This document shows, one piece after another, positions 1-5,095 of a stretch of DNA of 8,920 bases. Positions within the stretch are counted from its first letter, which is position 1. Each line of letters begins with the position of its first letter. The stretch is taken from positions 1-8,920 of the forward strand of contig JAKFYO010000196.1 of assembly GCA_021730825.1 (NCBI GenBank), written 5' to 3'. The position numbers and the translations under genes were made by a program. The notes beneath the pieces were generated by a model. That model worked only from the letters and a program-made list of their open reading frames with translations. It did no database searches and was not told the DNA's origin. Source of the DNA: Hyphomicrobiales bacterium. Lineage in GTDB: Bacteria; Pseudomonadota; Alphaproteobacteria; Rhizobiales; Xanthobacteraceae.

Positions 1-1
1 T

Positions 2-2038
2 ATAGATATCCCCGCCGTTCACGTAGTGACGGATCTGCAACGAGAAGAAGAGCGCGGTGAAGAGGATTGCGAGCGAGTCCGCGAAGCGCGACGGGAAATC
101 GTCCTTCTGTTTCCTGAGCAGCCAGCCGGCCGTCCAGAACGAAAGCGCCGGAACGCCGTAGCCCCATAACAGCCAGTTGAAGATCGGCGTCGTGCCGAGA
201 TCGTTGCCGACGATGCGCGGGTCATACGCAATACGCGCGACCACGAAGGCGCATGCGGCGGCGGCCAACCAACGCAGGAACGGCAGCGGCCGCTTGCTCT
301 GCACATAGGCGATACCGGCCGCCATCAGCGCAAACGAGACCGTGAGCCAGCCTTTTTCGAGCGCGAAGCTAAGCGCAAGCGCGAGCGAAATGATCGAGCC
401 GGTTGCGAAAATCGCAGCAGCCGAAGCCGAACCCGGCTTCACGGCGCGCTTGGAAAGCACTTCGGTCGCGTAAGCGTAAACCGCGGCAAGCAGGAGCGCG
501 ACTGCCGCGAATGGGATAGAACGCTCCCACACCGCGATCCGATAATAGAGAGCCGCCATGATCGCAATCGGCGCAATAACCGCCGACGCGGCCCAGAGGA
601 TCGACTGTGTCGCGCTCTTCGTCCGCTCCTGTGCGAGGAAGCCTGCGGCGCCGAACAGCACCGCAAGCGCACCGCCAAGCCACAGATGAGAACCGAAGGC
701 AGCCCGTGGAAGCTCGGGGATATTGCCCGCGACCGGACCGGGCGCGGCCAACGGGCTTGCGATGCGAACTTCGACCGCCCATTGCGCGATCGTGAGTGCA
801 GCGAGGATCGCCGCGGCAGGCACCGCGCCGGTTGCAGATTCCGTGCGCCATGCAATCGCAATCGTCGCAACGCAGAGAATGGCGAACGCATAGAGTGCGG
901 GCGCTTCGTGATTGCGCGCAACGACCAGGAACGCGGCCGCGAGCAGATAGCCCGCGAGCGCACCCGACGAAATGCCATCGACCTTGCCGGGTTCGGCCGG
1001 AGGTCCGTACAGCAATCCCGAGACAATGAGCGCGGCGGCCAAAGCATAACCCACGACGCCGTGGAAGACGTGCGGGATCAGCGCATCGCGCATGAAGTCG
1101 TCGATGCCGGGCAGCATCCAGAACACCGCGAAGACGACGGCAGTGATAGCAAGCCAGCGCCAGAGCCTTGCGCGCGCGAGCGCGAAAGCCGCGGCAGTGA
1201 CAACTGCGAGATAAATGTAGAGCGCCCAGTAGTTCGGCGCCTCGGAGGAAACGAGCGCAGGCGTGACGTAAGCGCCAATCAGGCCGAGACCCGCGAGCAT
1301 CGGGCCGTGCAACAAAGCCGCAGCGAGTGTCGCAAGCGCCACGATACCGAGCGCGATGAAGGCCGCCGGCGGCGAAAGAAATCCGTAGAGCGCGTAGGCC
1401 GCATAGACCGTCGCATAAGCGACCGTGGTGCCGGCCGCCGTGAGAATACTCGGAATATGCGCGGTAGGCACGCCCGCGACATCGGACTTGCTTTCCTTCC
1501 GCCGCATCCATTCACCGGCGGCAATAAGGAGTGCTGCAAGCAATGCGCCAAAGAAAATGCGCATACCGGGGCCGATCAGCCCCGCATCAATCGAAACCTT
1601 CACGAGGAAAATGCCGCCGAGCGCGAGCGCAAGACCGCCGACCCAGACGACCCAGCGCGTACCGAATTGTTCTTCGAAGCTCGTGCCGCTCGCAGGCTTC
1701 GGCGCCGGTGTGGGACGCGGCGCACGCGGCGGCGGAGCGGAAGATGCGGCGGCCGGTACGGCAGGCGCAGTCGCCGGAGTGGCAGGCGCGCCGAACGCGG
1801 ATGGTTTCTCGCTGACAGTTGGCGCGGGTGCTGCGGCGGCGGGTGCACGCGGTTCACGCGGTGGACGCGGTGCCACGACGAACGGCGATGGTACTTCGAT
1901 CCCGAGTTTCTTCTCGATCTCGCGCAAACGCATATCGATGTTGCGAAGCTGCCCGCCCTGCGCGAGCGATTTGAAGAAGGCGACAATCGCCATCACCGGT
2001 AACGCGAGGACCAAAATCCCCAGCAGCACCCATTCCAT
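2..2038 (-). CDS. DUF2339 family multi-spanning membrane protein (C-terminus beyond window)
   Basis: One reading frame stays open from an ATG at 2038 to the left edge, giving 679 visible residues; family members are usually roughly 850-950 residues, so the C-terminus is missing. Seen: an N-terminal hydrophobic helix (MEWVLLGILVLALPVMAIV, residues 1-19), a short charged segment likely to be coiled (about 33-46), a Pro/Ala-rich linker (about 50-119), then SFEEQFGTRWVVWVGGLALA from residue 120. This last stretch is the hallmark entry to the repeated transmembrane segments of predicted membrane protein DUF2339. From about residue 130 on nearly everything is hydrophobic helices with short loops. 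The start has a G-rich stretch (GGGGGA) a few bases upstream on the minus strand. The biochemical function of the family is unknown; it is an inner-membrane protein. Its divergent neighbour is a peptidoglycan amidase, but this alone does not assign a role. Family assignment is from recognition of the N-terminal architecture, not a search. Confidence 0.85.
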   Translation of the reverse strand, partial: MEWVLLGILVLALPVMAIVAFFKSLAQGGQLRNIDMRLREIEKKLGIEVPSPFVVAPRPPREPRAPAAAAPAPTVSEKPSAFGAPATPATAPAVPAAASSAPPPRAPRPTPAPKPASGTSFEEQFGTRWVVWVGGLALALGGIFLVKVSIDAGLIGPGMRIFFGALLAALLIAAGEWMRRKESKSDVAGVPTAHIPSILTAAGTTVAYATVYAAYALYGFLSPPAAFIALGIVALATLAAALLHGPMLAGLGLIGAYVTPALVSSEAPNYWALYIYLAVVTAAAFALARARLWRWLAITAVVFAVFWMLPGIDDFMRDALIPHVFHGVVGYALAAALIVSGLLYGPPAEPGKVDGISSGALAGYLLAAAFLVVARNHEAPALYAFAILCVATIAIAWRTESATGAVPAAAILAALTIAQWAVEVRIASPLAAPGPVAGNIPELPRAAFGSHLWLGGALAVLFGAAGFLAQERTKSATQSILWAASAVIAPIAIMAALYYRIAVWERSIPFAAVALLLAAVYAYATEVLSKRAVKPGSASAAAIFATGSIISLALALSFALEKGWLTVSFALMAAGIAYVQSKRPLPFLRWLAAAACAFVVARIAYDPRIVGNDLGTTPIFNWLLWGYGVPALSFWTAGWLLRKQKDDFPSRFADSLAILFTALFFSLQIRHYVNGGDIY

Positions 2039-2171
2039 CGGATTCCCCCGCCACTTCAGTGTTGCGTGATGCTACTCCACGGCAAATGCGAAGCGAAGCC
2101 GCCTCACCCCCTTGTGAAAAGCCGGGAGAAGTGGAATTGCGGGCGGGAAACAAAAAAGAGCAAATACCGCC
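2039..2171. promoter_or_regulatory. Divergent intergenic region between DUF2339 gene and amidase gene
   Basis: These 133 bases must hold the promoters of both outward-facing genes. I see an A-rich patch at 2148-2159 just before the amidase start, but no convincing -35/-10 pair on either strand and no GGAAC-type stress promoter. No operator-like palindrome was found. Confidence 0.45.
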
Positions 2172-2927
2172 GTGCAGAAGAACTTCGAGCCGGATTCGCG
2201 CTGTGTCGCCGAACTCGCGCCCTCGCCCAATGTGAGCGAGCGCACCTGCGCGCCGGACATTCTGCTCCTGCACTACACCGGGATGCTCACCGCCGAGAGT
2301 GCGCTAAAGTGGCTATGCAATCCCGAGAGCAAAGTCTCTTCGCATTATTTCGTCGATGAAGACGGCAAGGTCACGCAACTGGTGAAAGAGTCCGTGCGCG
2401 GTCAGCACGCCGGCGTCTCGTCATGGGAAGGCACCACCGACATCAATTCGCGCTCGATCGGAATCGAGATCGTGAATCCGGGGCACGAACATGGCTATCG
2501 CGATTTTCCCGATGAACAGATCGAAGCCGTGACCCATCTGTGTATCGATATCGTCGCGCGCCACAACATCAGGCCGTCGCGCGTGCTGGCGCACTCCGAC
2601 GTGGCGCCTTTGCGCAAGCAGGATCCCGGCGAAAAATTTCCCTGGGAGCCGCTCTACGAAGCCGGCGTCGGCCACTGGATCGCGCCCGTTTCCATCGGCG
2701 ACGGCGCACTGCTGAAACCCGGCGACTCCGGCCCGGCGGTGACGGCAATGCAGGCCGCGCTCAAAGAATACGGCTATGGCCTCGAAACCAACGGCGAATT
2801 CGACGGACTGACCACTGCGGTCATCACCGCATTTCAGCGCCACTTCCGCCCCGCGCAAGTCGATGGCATTGCCGACCACTCGACGTTGCGCACGCTCGAG
2901 CGGTTGCTTGCCTCGCGTCCGGTCTGA
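2172..2927 (+). CDS. N-acetylmuramoyl-L-alanine amidase (AmpD-like, Amidase_2) with C-terminal peptidoglycan-binding domain
   Basis: A 251-residue zinc amidase that cuts the bond between N-acetylmuramic acid and L-alanine of the peptide stem. Amidase_2 domain, about residues 20-165: LLLHYT carries the first zinc ligand (H34), HSDVAPLRKQDPG gives ligands H141 and D151 and the conserved lysine K149, and SIGIEIVN carries the conserved glutamate (E99). Residues about 183-246 form a PG_binding_1 domain (GDSGPAVTAMQAAL, then GEFDGLTTAVITAFQ). The start is GTG at 2172; the frame is open upstream only to 2118 and has no ATG there, and later ATGs would remove the H34 strand. The Shine-Dalgarno is weak (AGAG at 2157-2160). 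There is no signal peptide or lipobox, so a cytoplasmic AmpD-type recycling role (removing peptides from imported anhydro-muropeptides) is inferred, although the PG-binding domain is more typical of AmiD-like periplasmic enzymes. The downstream lytic transglycosylase would generate such muropeptides. Enzyme class is secure; AmpD versus AmiD naming is left open. Confidence 0.92.
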   Translation: MQKNFEPDSRCVAELAPSPNVSERTCAPDILLLHYTGMLTAESALKWLCNPESKVSSHYFVDEDGKVTQLVKESVRGQHAGVSSWEGTTDINSRSIGIEIVNPGHEHGYRDFPDEQIEAVTHLCIDIVARHNIRPSRVLAHSDVAPLRKQDPGEKFPWEPLYEAGVGHWIAPVSIGDGALLKPGDSGPAVTAMQAALKEYGYGLETNGEFDGLTTAVITAFQRHFRPAQVDGIADHSTLRTLERLLASRPV

Positions 2928-3078
2928 GCGCGGCCGTTTACAGTTAATTTGACGGAACTTCCGGAAGCGTTACGGCTGCGGCGGAAGGCTCAGTCGAATA
3001 TCGGTTTCCGACAGATTCTGGCCCCATTTCCCGTGGCATCTGGCTCAATCGATTACGGGGACAAGGATTCCTAGAAAA

Positions 3079-3756
3079 ATGAAGCTGTTCCGACTGGCGC
3101 TGGCTGCTACAGCGCTCGCCGCCACAGTGGGTCTTCATGCCGCTCGCGCGGAGGAGAACCCTGTCCGTCAATTCCTGAACGACGAGTTCAACAACGCGCA
3201 GGCCGCCGACGAGACTTCGCCTGCGCCCGCGGGCAATCAGCTTGCGAATGTAACGACCCAATCCGAGCCGGAGCCGGACGCAAAGAAAAAGAAGAACGCA
3301 GGTCCTTGGGCCGGTTTAGTGGCGGTGCCAGCCGCTGCTCCGCGCATTGCAGCACCGACGCTTGCTCCAAATGGCGACCCCGCACCCATTATCGCGTTGA
3401 TCGACAAGCACGCGGCAACGCTCGGTATCCCCGCCGCCTTTGCCCGCGCCGTCGTGCGCATCGAAAGCAACTTCAATCCGAAAGCGACCGGCCGCCAGCG
3501 CGAAGTCGGCCTCATGCAGATCAAGTATGAAACCGCGCGCGGCATCGGCTTCACCGGCACGCGCGAGGAACTCTACGAACCCGACACGAACCTGAAGTGG
3601 GGCATGAAGTATCTCGCGATGGCATGGAAGCTTGGCGGTGCTACGCCCTGCGGCGCGGTGATCAAGTATCAGGGCGGCCATATGGCAAAACAGGAAACCG
3701 CCGTTTCACGCGCCTATTGCGCCAAGGTGAGCGCGCACATGGCGTCCGCGAACTAA
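3079..3756 (+). CDS. Secreted lytic transglycosylase, SLT (GH23-like) domain
   Basis: A 225-residue exported enzyme predicted to cleave the MurNAc-GlcNAc bond of peptidoglycan, leaving 1,6-anhydro-MurNAc ends. Residues 1-24 are a Sec signal peptide (positive start, hydrophobic core, likely cut after AARA-24). Residues 25-100 are a low-complexity Ala/Pro/Glu linker with a Lys cluster at 69-72. The SLT domain spans about 101-225: catalytic glutamate E129 in RIESNFNP, the GLMQI motif (144-148), YEPDTNLKWGMKYLA (166-180), and KYQGGH (196-201) for the substrate-side tyrosine. C191 and C214 could form a disulfide. The ATG at 3079 has AAGGA at 3063-3067, an 11-base spacer. The gene lies 151 bases after the amidase on the same strand, with no clear terminator between, so co-transcription is possible; it ends at a strong terminator. 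Domain and active-site residues are seen in the sequence; the cellular role (wall turnover, or opening the wall for export machines) is inferred. Confidence 0.93.
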   Translation: MKLFRLALAATALAATVGLHAARAEENPVRQFLNDEFNNAQAADETSPAPAGNQLANVTTQSEPEPDAKKKKNAGPWAGLVAVPAAAPRIAAPTLAPNGDPAPIIALIDKHAATLGIPAAFARAVVRIESNFNPKATGRQREVGLMQIKYETARGIGFTGTREELYEPDTNLKWGMKYLAMAWKLGGATPCGAVIKYQGGHMAKQETAVSRAYCAKVSAHMASAN

Positions 3757-3782
3757 GCGAGAGCAAAACATTCACGATGATC

Positions 3783-3816
3783 TGGCGCGGATGGAAACGT
3801 CCGCGCCATTTTTCTT
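3783..3816 (+). terminator. Intrinsic terminator of the lytic transglycosylase gene
   Basis: A perfect 9-base-pair stem, TGGCGCGGA (3783-3791) with TCCGCGCCA (3800-3808), an 8-base loop and a T5 run (3809-3813) followed by CTT. It lies 27 bases past the stop codon and directly abuts the putative rnpB -35 box. Confidence 0.9.
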
Positions 3817-3843
3817 GACCGCGTCCGCCCACGCGCCCATTGA
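3815..3843 (+). promoter_or_regulatory. Putative housekeeping (sigma-70 type) promoter of rnpB
   Basis: TTGACC at 3815-3820 is a near-consensus -35 box. A 17-base spacer leads to CATTGA at 3838-3843, a poor but acceptable -10. The predicted start near 3850 coincides with the first base of helix P1 of RNase P RNA, which supports the assignment although the -10 alone would not be convincing. Confidence 0.6.
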
Positions 3844-3844
3844 A

Positions 3845-4224
3845 AGTGCGTCAGTCGGCCGGGCAGCCGCGGCGAGCAATCGTCGAGGAAAGTCCGGGCT
3901 CCACGGAGAAACGGTGCCGGATAACGTCCGGCGGGGGCGACCCCAGGGAAAGTGCCACAGAGAACAAACCGCTGCGGTCTTCGGACCAGGTAAGGGTGAA
4001 AAGGTGCGGTAAGAGCGCACCGCGTTGCTGGCAACAGCAGCGGCAGGGCAAACCCCACCGGGAGCAAAGCCAAATAGGGATGACGCGGCGAAAGCCGGTT
4101 CTCTTCGGACCAGTCATCCGGGTTGGCTGCTTGAGGCGTTTGGCAACAAACGTCCCAGAGGAATGGCTGCCACGTGGGGGCAACCCCGCCATACAGAACC
4201 CGGCTTACAGGCCGGCTGATGCCT
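3845..4224 (+). ncRNA. rnpB: RNase P RNA, bacterial class A
   Basis: The catalytic RNA of ribonuclease P, which with the RnpA protein removes 5' leaders from pre-tRNAs. Seen: the universally conserved 5' block GAGGAAAGTCCGGGCTCC (3885-3902), AAAGTGCCACAGAGAAC downstream (about 3949-3965), and the 3' block ACAGAACCCGGCTTACAG (4193-4210), whose ACAGAA pairs in helix P4 with the 5' block. The ends are set by helix P1: GTCAGTCGGCC (3850-3860) pairs with GGCCGGCTGAT (4210-4220), with two G-U pairs. The length of about 375 bases is normal for alphaproteobacteria. No protein gene here: open frames on both strands across this stretch are fortuitous. The exact 5' and 3' ends are uncertain by a few bases; P1 itself begins at 3850. 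Confidence 0.97.
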
Positions 4225-4230
4225 GATGAG

Positions 4231-4259
4231 AAGGCCCGGCGGGACGACTGCCGGGCCTT
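4231..4259 (+). terminator. GC-rich hairpin ending the rnpB transcript
   Basis: AAGGCCCGGC (4231-4240) pairs perfectly with GCCGGGCCTT (4250-4259) around a 9-base loop, 10 bases after helix P1 closes. No T-run follows (CGCCATTA), so it may terminate weakly or act as a processing or stability element. Confidence 0.6.
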
Positions 4260-4321
4260 CGCCATTACAGCTTGATGAAATTTGTTGGTACCAAGTTACC
4301 TTTTTCACAGCCAATTTCACT

Positions 4322-4347
4322 GGAACAACTCAATGAGATCAAGCGTT
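4322..4347 (+). promoter_or_regulatory. Putative EcfG-type (general stress response) promoter
   Basis: GGAAC at 4322-4326, exactly 17 bases, then CGTT at 4344-4347. This matches the GGAAC-N16/17-CGTT consensus known for the alphaproteobacterial general-stress sigma factors (EcfG/SigT/RpoE2 family, controlled by PhyR-NepR). It lies in an intergenic stretch, in the right orientation for the 27-residue gene that begins about 90 bases past the expected transcription start (near 4354). I found no second match in the other intergenic regions. Functional activity is inferred. Confidence 0.62.
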
Positions 4348-4430
4348 ATGCAGCCGCCTTCGACTTTAGGCTGATTTTTCCGCTTCCCCCGCGGCCTGCC
4401 GGCTGGCAGCCTCGGGATTGGCGCAACCAA

Positions 4431-4437
4431 AGGGGAG
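4431..4437 (+). promoter_or_regulatory. Strong Shine-Dalgarno of the 27-residue gene
   Basis: AGGGGAG, 7 bases before the ATG at 4445. It is among the best ribosome binding sites in the window and is the main reason to accept such a short reading frame. Confidence 0.75.
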
Positions 4438-4444
4438 ACTGAAG

Positions 4445-4528
4445 ATGCTTCTCACCCGCAGGATTGACGTACTGGCGGTCCTCGCTTCGTTCGCTTTCAT
4501 CGGAGCGATCTTGCTCGGAATGATCTGA
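4445..4528 (+). CDS. 27-residue single-helix membrane miniprotein, unknown function
   Basis: A short frame, ATG at 4445 to TGA at 4526-4528, encoding MLLTRRIDVLAVLASFAFIG followed by AILLGMI. It has a positively charged start (R5, R6) and one acidic residue (D8). An uninterrupted hydrophobic stretch follows from residue 9 to the end, long enough (about 19 residues) for one membrane helix with the N-terminus in the cytoplasm by the positive-inside rule. Support for being real: a strong ribosome binding site with ideal spacing, a complete transcription unit around it (EcfG-like promoter upstream, near-perfect terminator 25 bases after the stop) and hydrophobic composition unlike random sequence. 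I do not recognise a family with certainty. By analogy with other stress-induced miniproteins it might modulate a larger membrane protein, but no partner is indicated here. The alternative is that the transcript is a small RNA carrying a fortuitous frame. Confidence 0.68.
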   Translation: MLLTRRIDVLAVLASFAFIGAILLGMI

Positions 4529-4552
4529 GCCACCATTCGATTTCACAAAACC

Positions 4553-4588
4553 AAGCGCCGGAAAGCCAAGCTTTCCGGCGCTTTTTTT
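4553..4588 (+). terminator. Intrinsic terminator of the 27-residue gene
   Basis: A perfect 13-base-pair stem, AAGCGCCGGAAAG (4553-4565) with CTTTCCGGCGCTT (4571-4583), a 5-base loop and a seven-T run at 4582-4588. This is a textbook rho-independent terminator and shows that the preceding stretch is a genuine transcription unit. Confidence 0.95.
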
Positions 4589-4692
4589 ATTTAGGCCAAT
4601 AAACTCAACCAAGGATTGTTTTCACTAAAAAATACAATTCAAAGTGACTGTCGGGCAGTTCGCGTTACTCTACTCCCAGATGCGGTTTTAAA

Positions 4693-4718
4693 AAGCGCAA
4701 CCAAAGCGCTTAGTGGAG
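4693..4718 (+). promoter_or_regulatory. Leader hairpin and Shine-Dalgarno of the 79-residue gene
   Basis: AAGCGC (4693-4698) can pair with GCGCTT (4706-4711) across a 7-base loop, and the Shine-Dalgarno GGAG follows at 4715-4718, 8 bases before the ATG at 4727. The ribosome site decides the start. The 6-pair stem is short, so a regulatory role is only a possibility. A TACAAT at 4633-4638 could be a -10 box, but no matching -35 is seen. Confidence 0.45.
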
Positions 4719-4726
4719 TAAATCGG

Positions 4727-4966
4727 ATGAAACGCATTCTTCTTTGCACGACTGCTGCTCTCCTGATCGCCGTCGCCCCCGCTGCCGCCAAGGGTGGCAA
4801 AGGCGGCAACCAGAGCATCAACGCGAACGTGAATCTCACGACCGGCAAGGGCGGCTTACTTGGTGCAGTGCTCGGCACCCTCAAAGGCCACAACGGCCTG
4901 AACGTGAACGCCAACGTCACTACCAGCAAGGGCGGCATCCTCGGCACCATCCTCGGCGGCCGGTAA
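4727..4966 (+). CDS. Small secreted Asn/Gly-rich repeat protein, unknown function
   Basis: A 79-residue protein. I chose the ATG at 4727 rather than upstream non-ATG codons (the frame is open back to a TTG at 4616) because a GGAG ribosome site precedes it and a clean signal peptide follows immediately: residues 1-21, MKRILLCTTAALLIAVAPAA plus A, cut before KGGKGGNQS. The mature part consists mainly of two 22-residue imperfect repeats, residues 31-52 (INANVNLTTGKGGLLGAVLG...) and 58-79 (LNVNANVTTSKGGILGTILG...), 12 of 22 identical. Each repeat has an alternating Asn/hydrophobic strand, a TT-x-KGG turn, then a Gly-spaced hydrophobic stretch. It is likely exported to the periplasm or beyond; no lipobox is seen, C7 being in the signal sequence. 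No known domain is recognised and it does not fit the curlin repeat. It sits alone between two terminators, so it is probably monocistronic. That it is a real gene is fairly secure; its function is open. Confidence 0.8.
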   Translation: MKRILLCTTAALLIAVAPAAAKGGKGGNQSINANVNLTTGKGGLLGAVLGTLKGHNGLNVNANVTTSKGGILGTILGGR

Positions 4967-5013
4967 TCCCCATCGGCAGTCGAAGGTCGCCGCGACGCTA
5001 TCCTCGTCCCTCC

Positions 5014-5065
5014 CCCTGGCGTTCCGGCGGCTAAGTTGAAACGCAAATCCCTGGCGTTTCGGCGG
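5014..5065 (+). repeat. 17-base direct repeat, two copies, period 35
   Basis: CCCTGGCGTTCCGGCGG (5014-5030) recurs as CCCTGGCGTTTCGGCGG (5049-5065), 16 of 17 identical, in the non-coding stretch between the two convergent genes. The second copy overlaps a 7-pair inverted repeat, GAAACGC (5038-5044) with GCGTTTC (5054-5060), and runs into the terminator stem. It may be a local duplication. Confidence 0.7.
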
Positions 5066-5095
5066 GCGGAGCTTATCCCGGCTCCGCCCGTTTTT
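5063..5095 (+). terminator. Intrinsic terminator of the 79-residue gene
   Basis: CGGGCGGAGC (5063-5072) pairs perfectly with GCTCCGCCCG (5081-5090), with an 8-base loop and T5 at 5091-5095, followed by ATTTC. The T-run overlaps the TAA stop codon of the convergent barrel-protein gene. Read from the other strand the same hairpin lacks a T-run, so bidirectional use is doubtful. Confidence 0.9.

Noticed and set aside
369..1511. A 380-residue minus-strand frame
   Set aside because: It is in another frame of the DUF2339 gene, rich in Arg, Cys and Gly as expected of an out-of-frame reading of a GC-rich hydrophobic gene.
686..2069. Long open frames on the plus strand (438 and 214 residues) across the left part
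   Set aside because: They are antisense shadows of the DUF2339 gene: Arg/Ala/Gly-rich, without domains, while the minus-strand frame from 2038 is a coherent membrane protein.
2954..2971. Second GGAAC...CGTT pair before the lytic transglycosylase
   Set aside because: The spacer is only 9 bases, too short for an EcfG promoter; the sequence is better described as a palindrome CTTCCGGAAG (2958-2967) without known role.
3753..4265. Open frames of 113-170 residues on both strands
   Set aside because: The stretch is RNase P RNA with fully recognisable conserved blocks and closing helix, so these frames are fortuitous.
4346..4612. 88-residue minus-strand frame opposite the 27-residue gene
   Set aside because: It is composed of the reverse of the terminator, leader and miniprotein; it has low-complexity polar composition and no ribosome site that I can see.
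4616..4726. N-terminal extension of the 79-residue protein to a TTG at 4616
   Set aside because: It would bury the signal peptide behind 37 residues and ignore the ribosome site GGAG placed correctly for the ATG at 4727.
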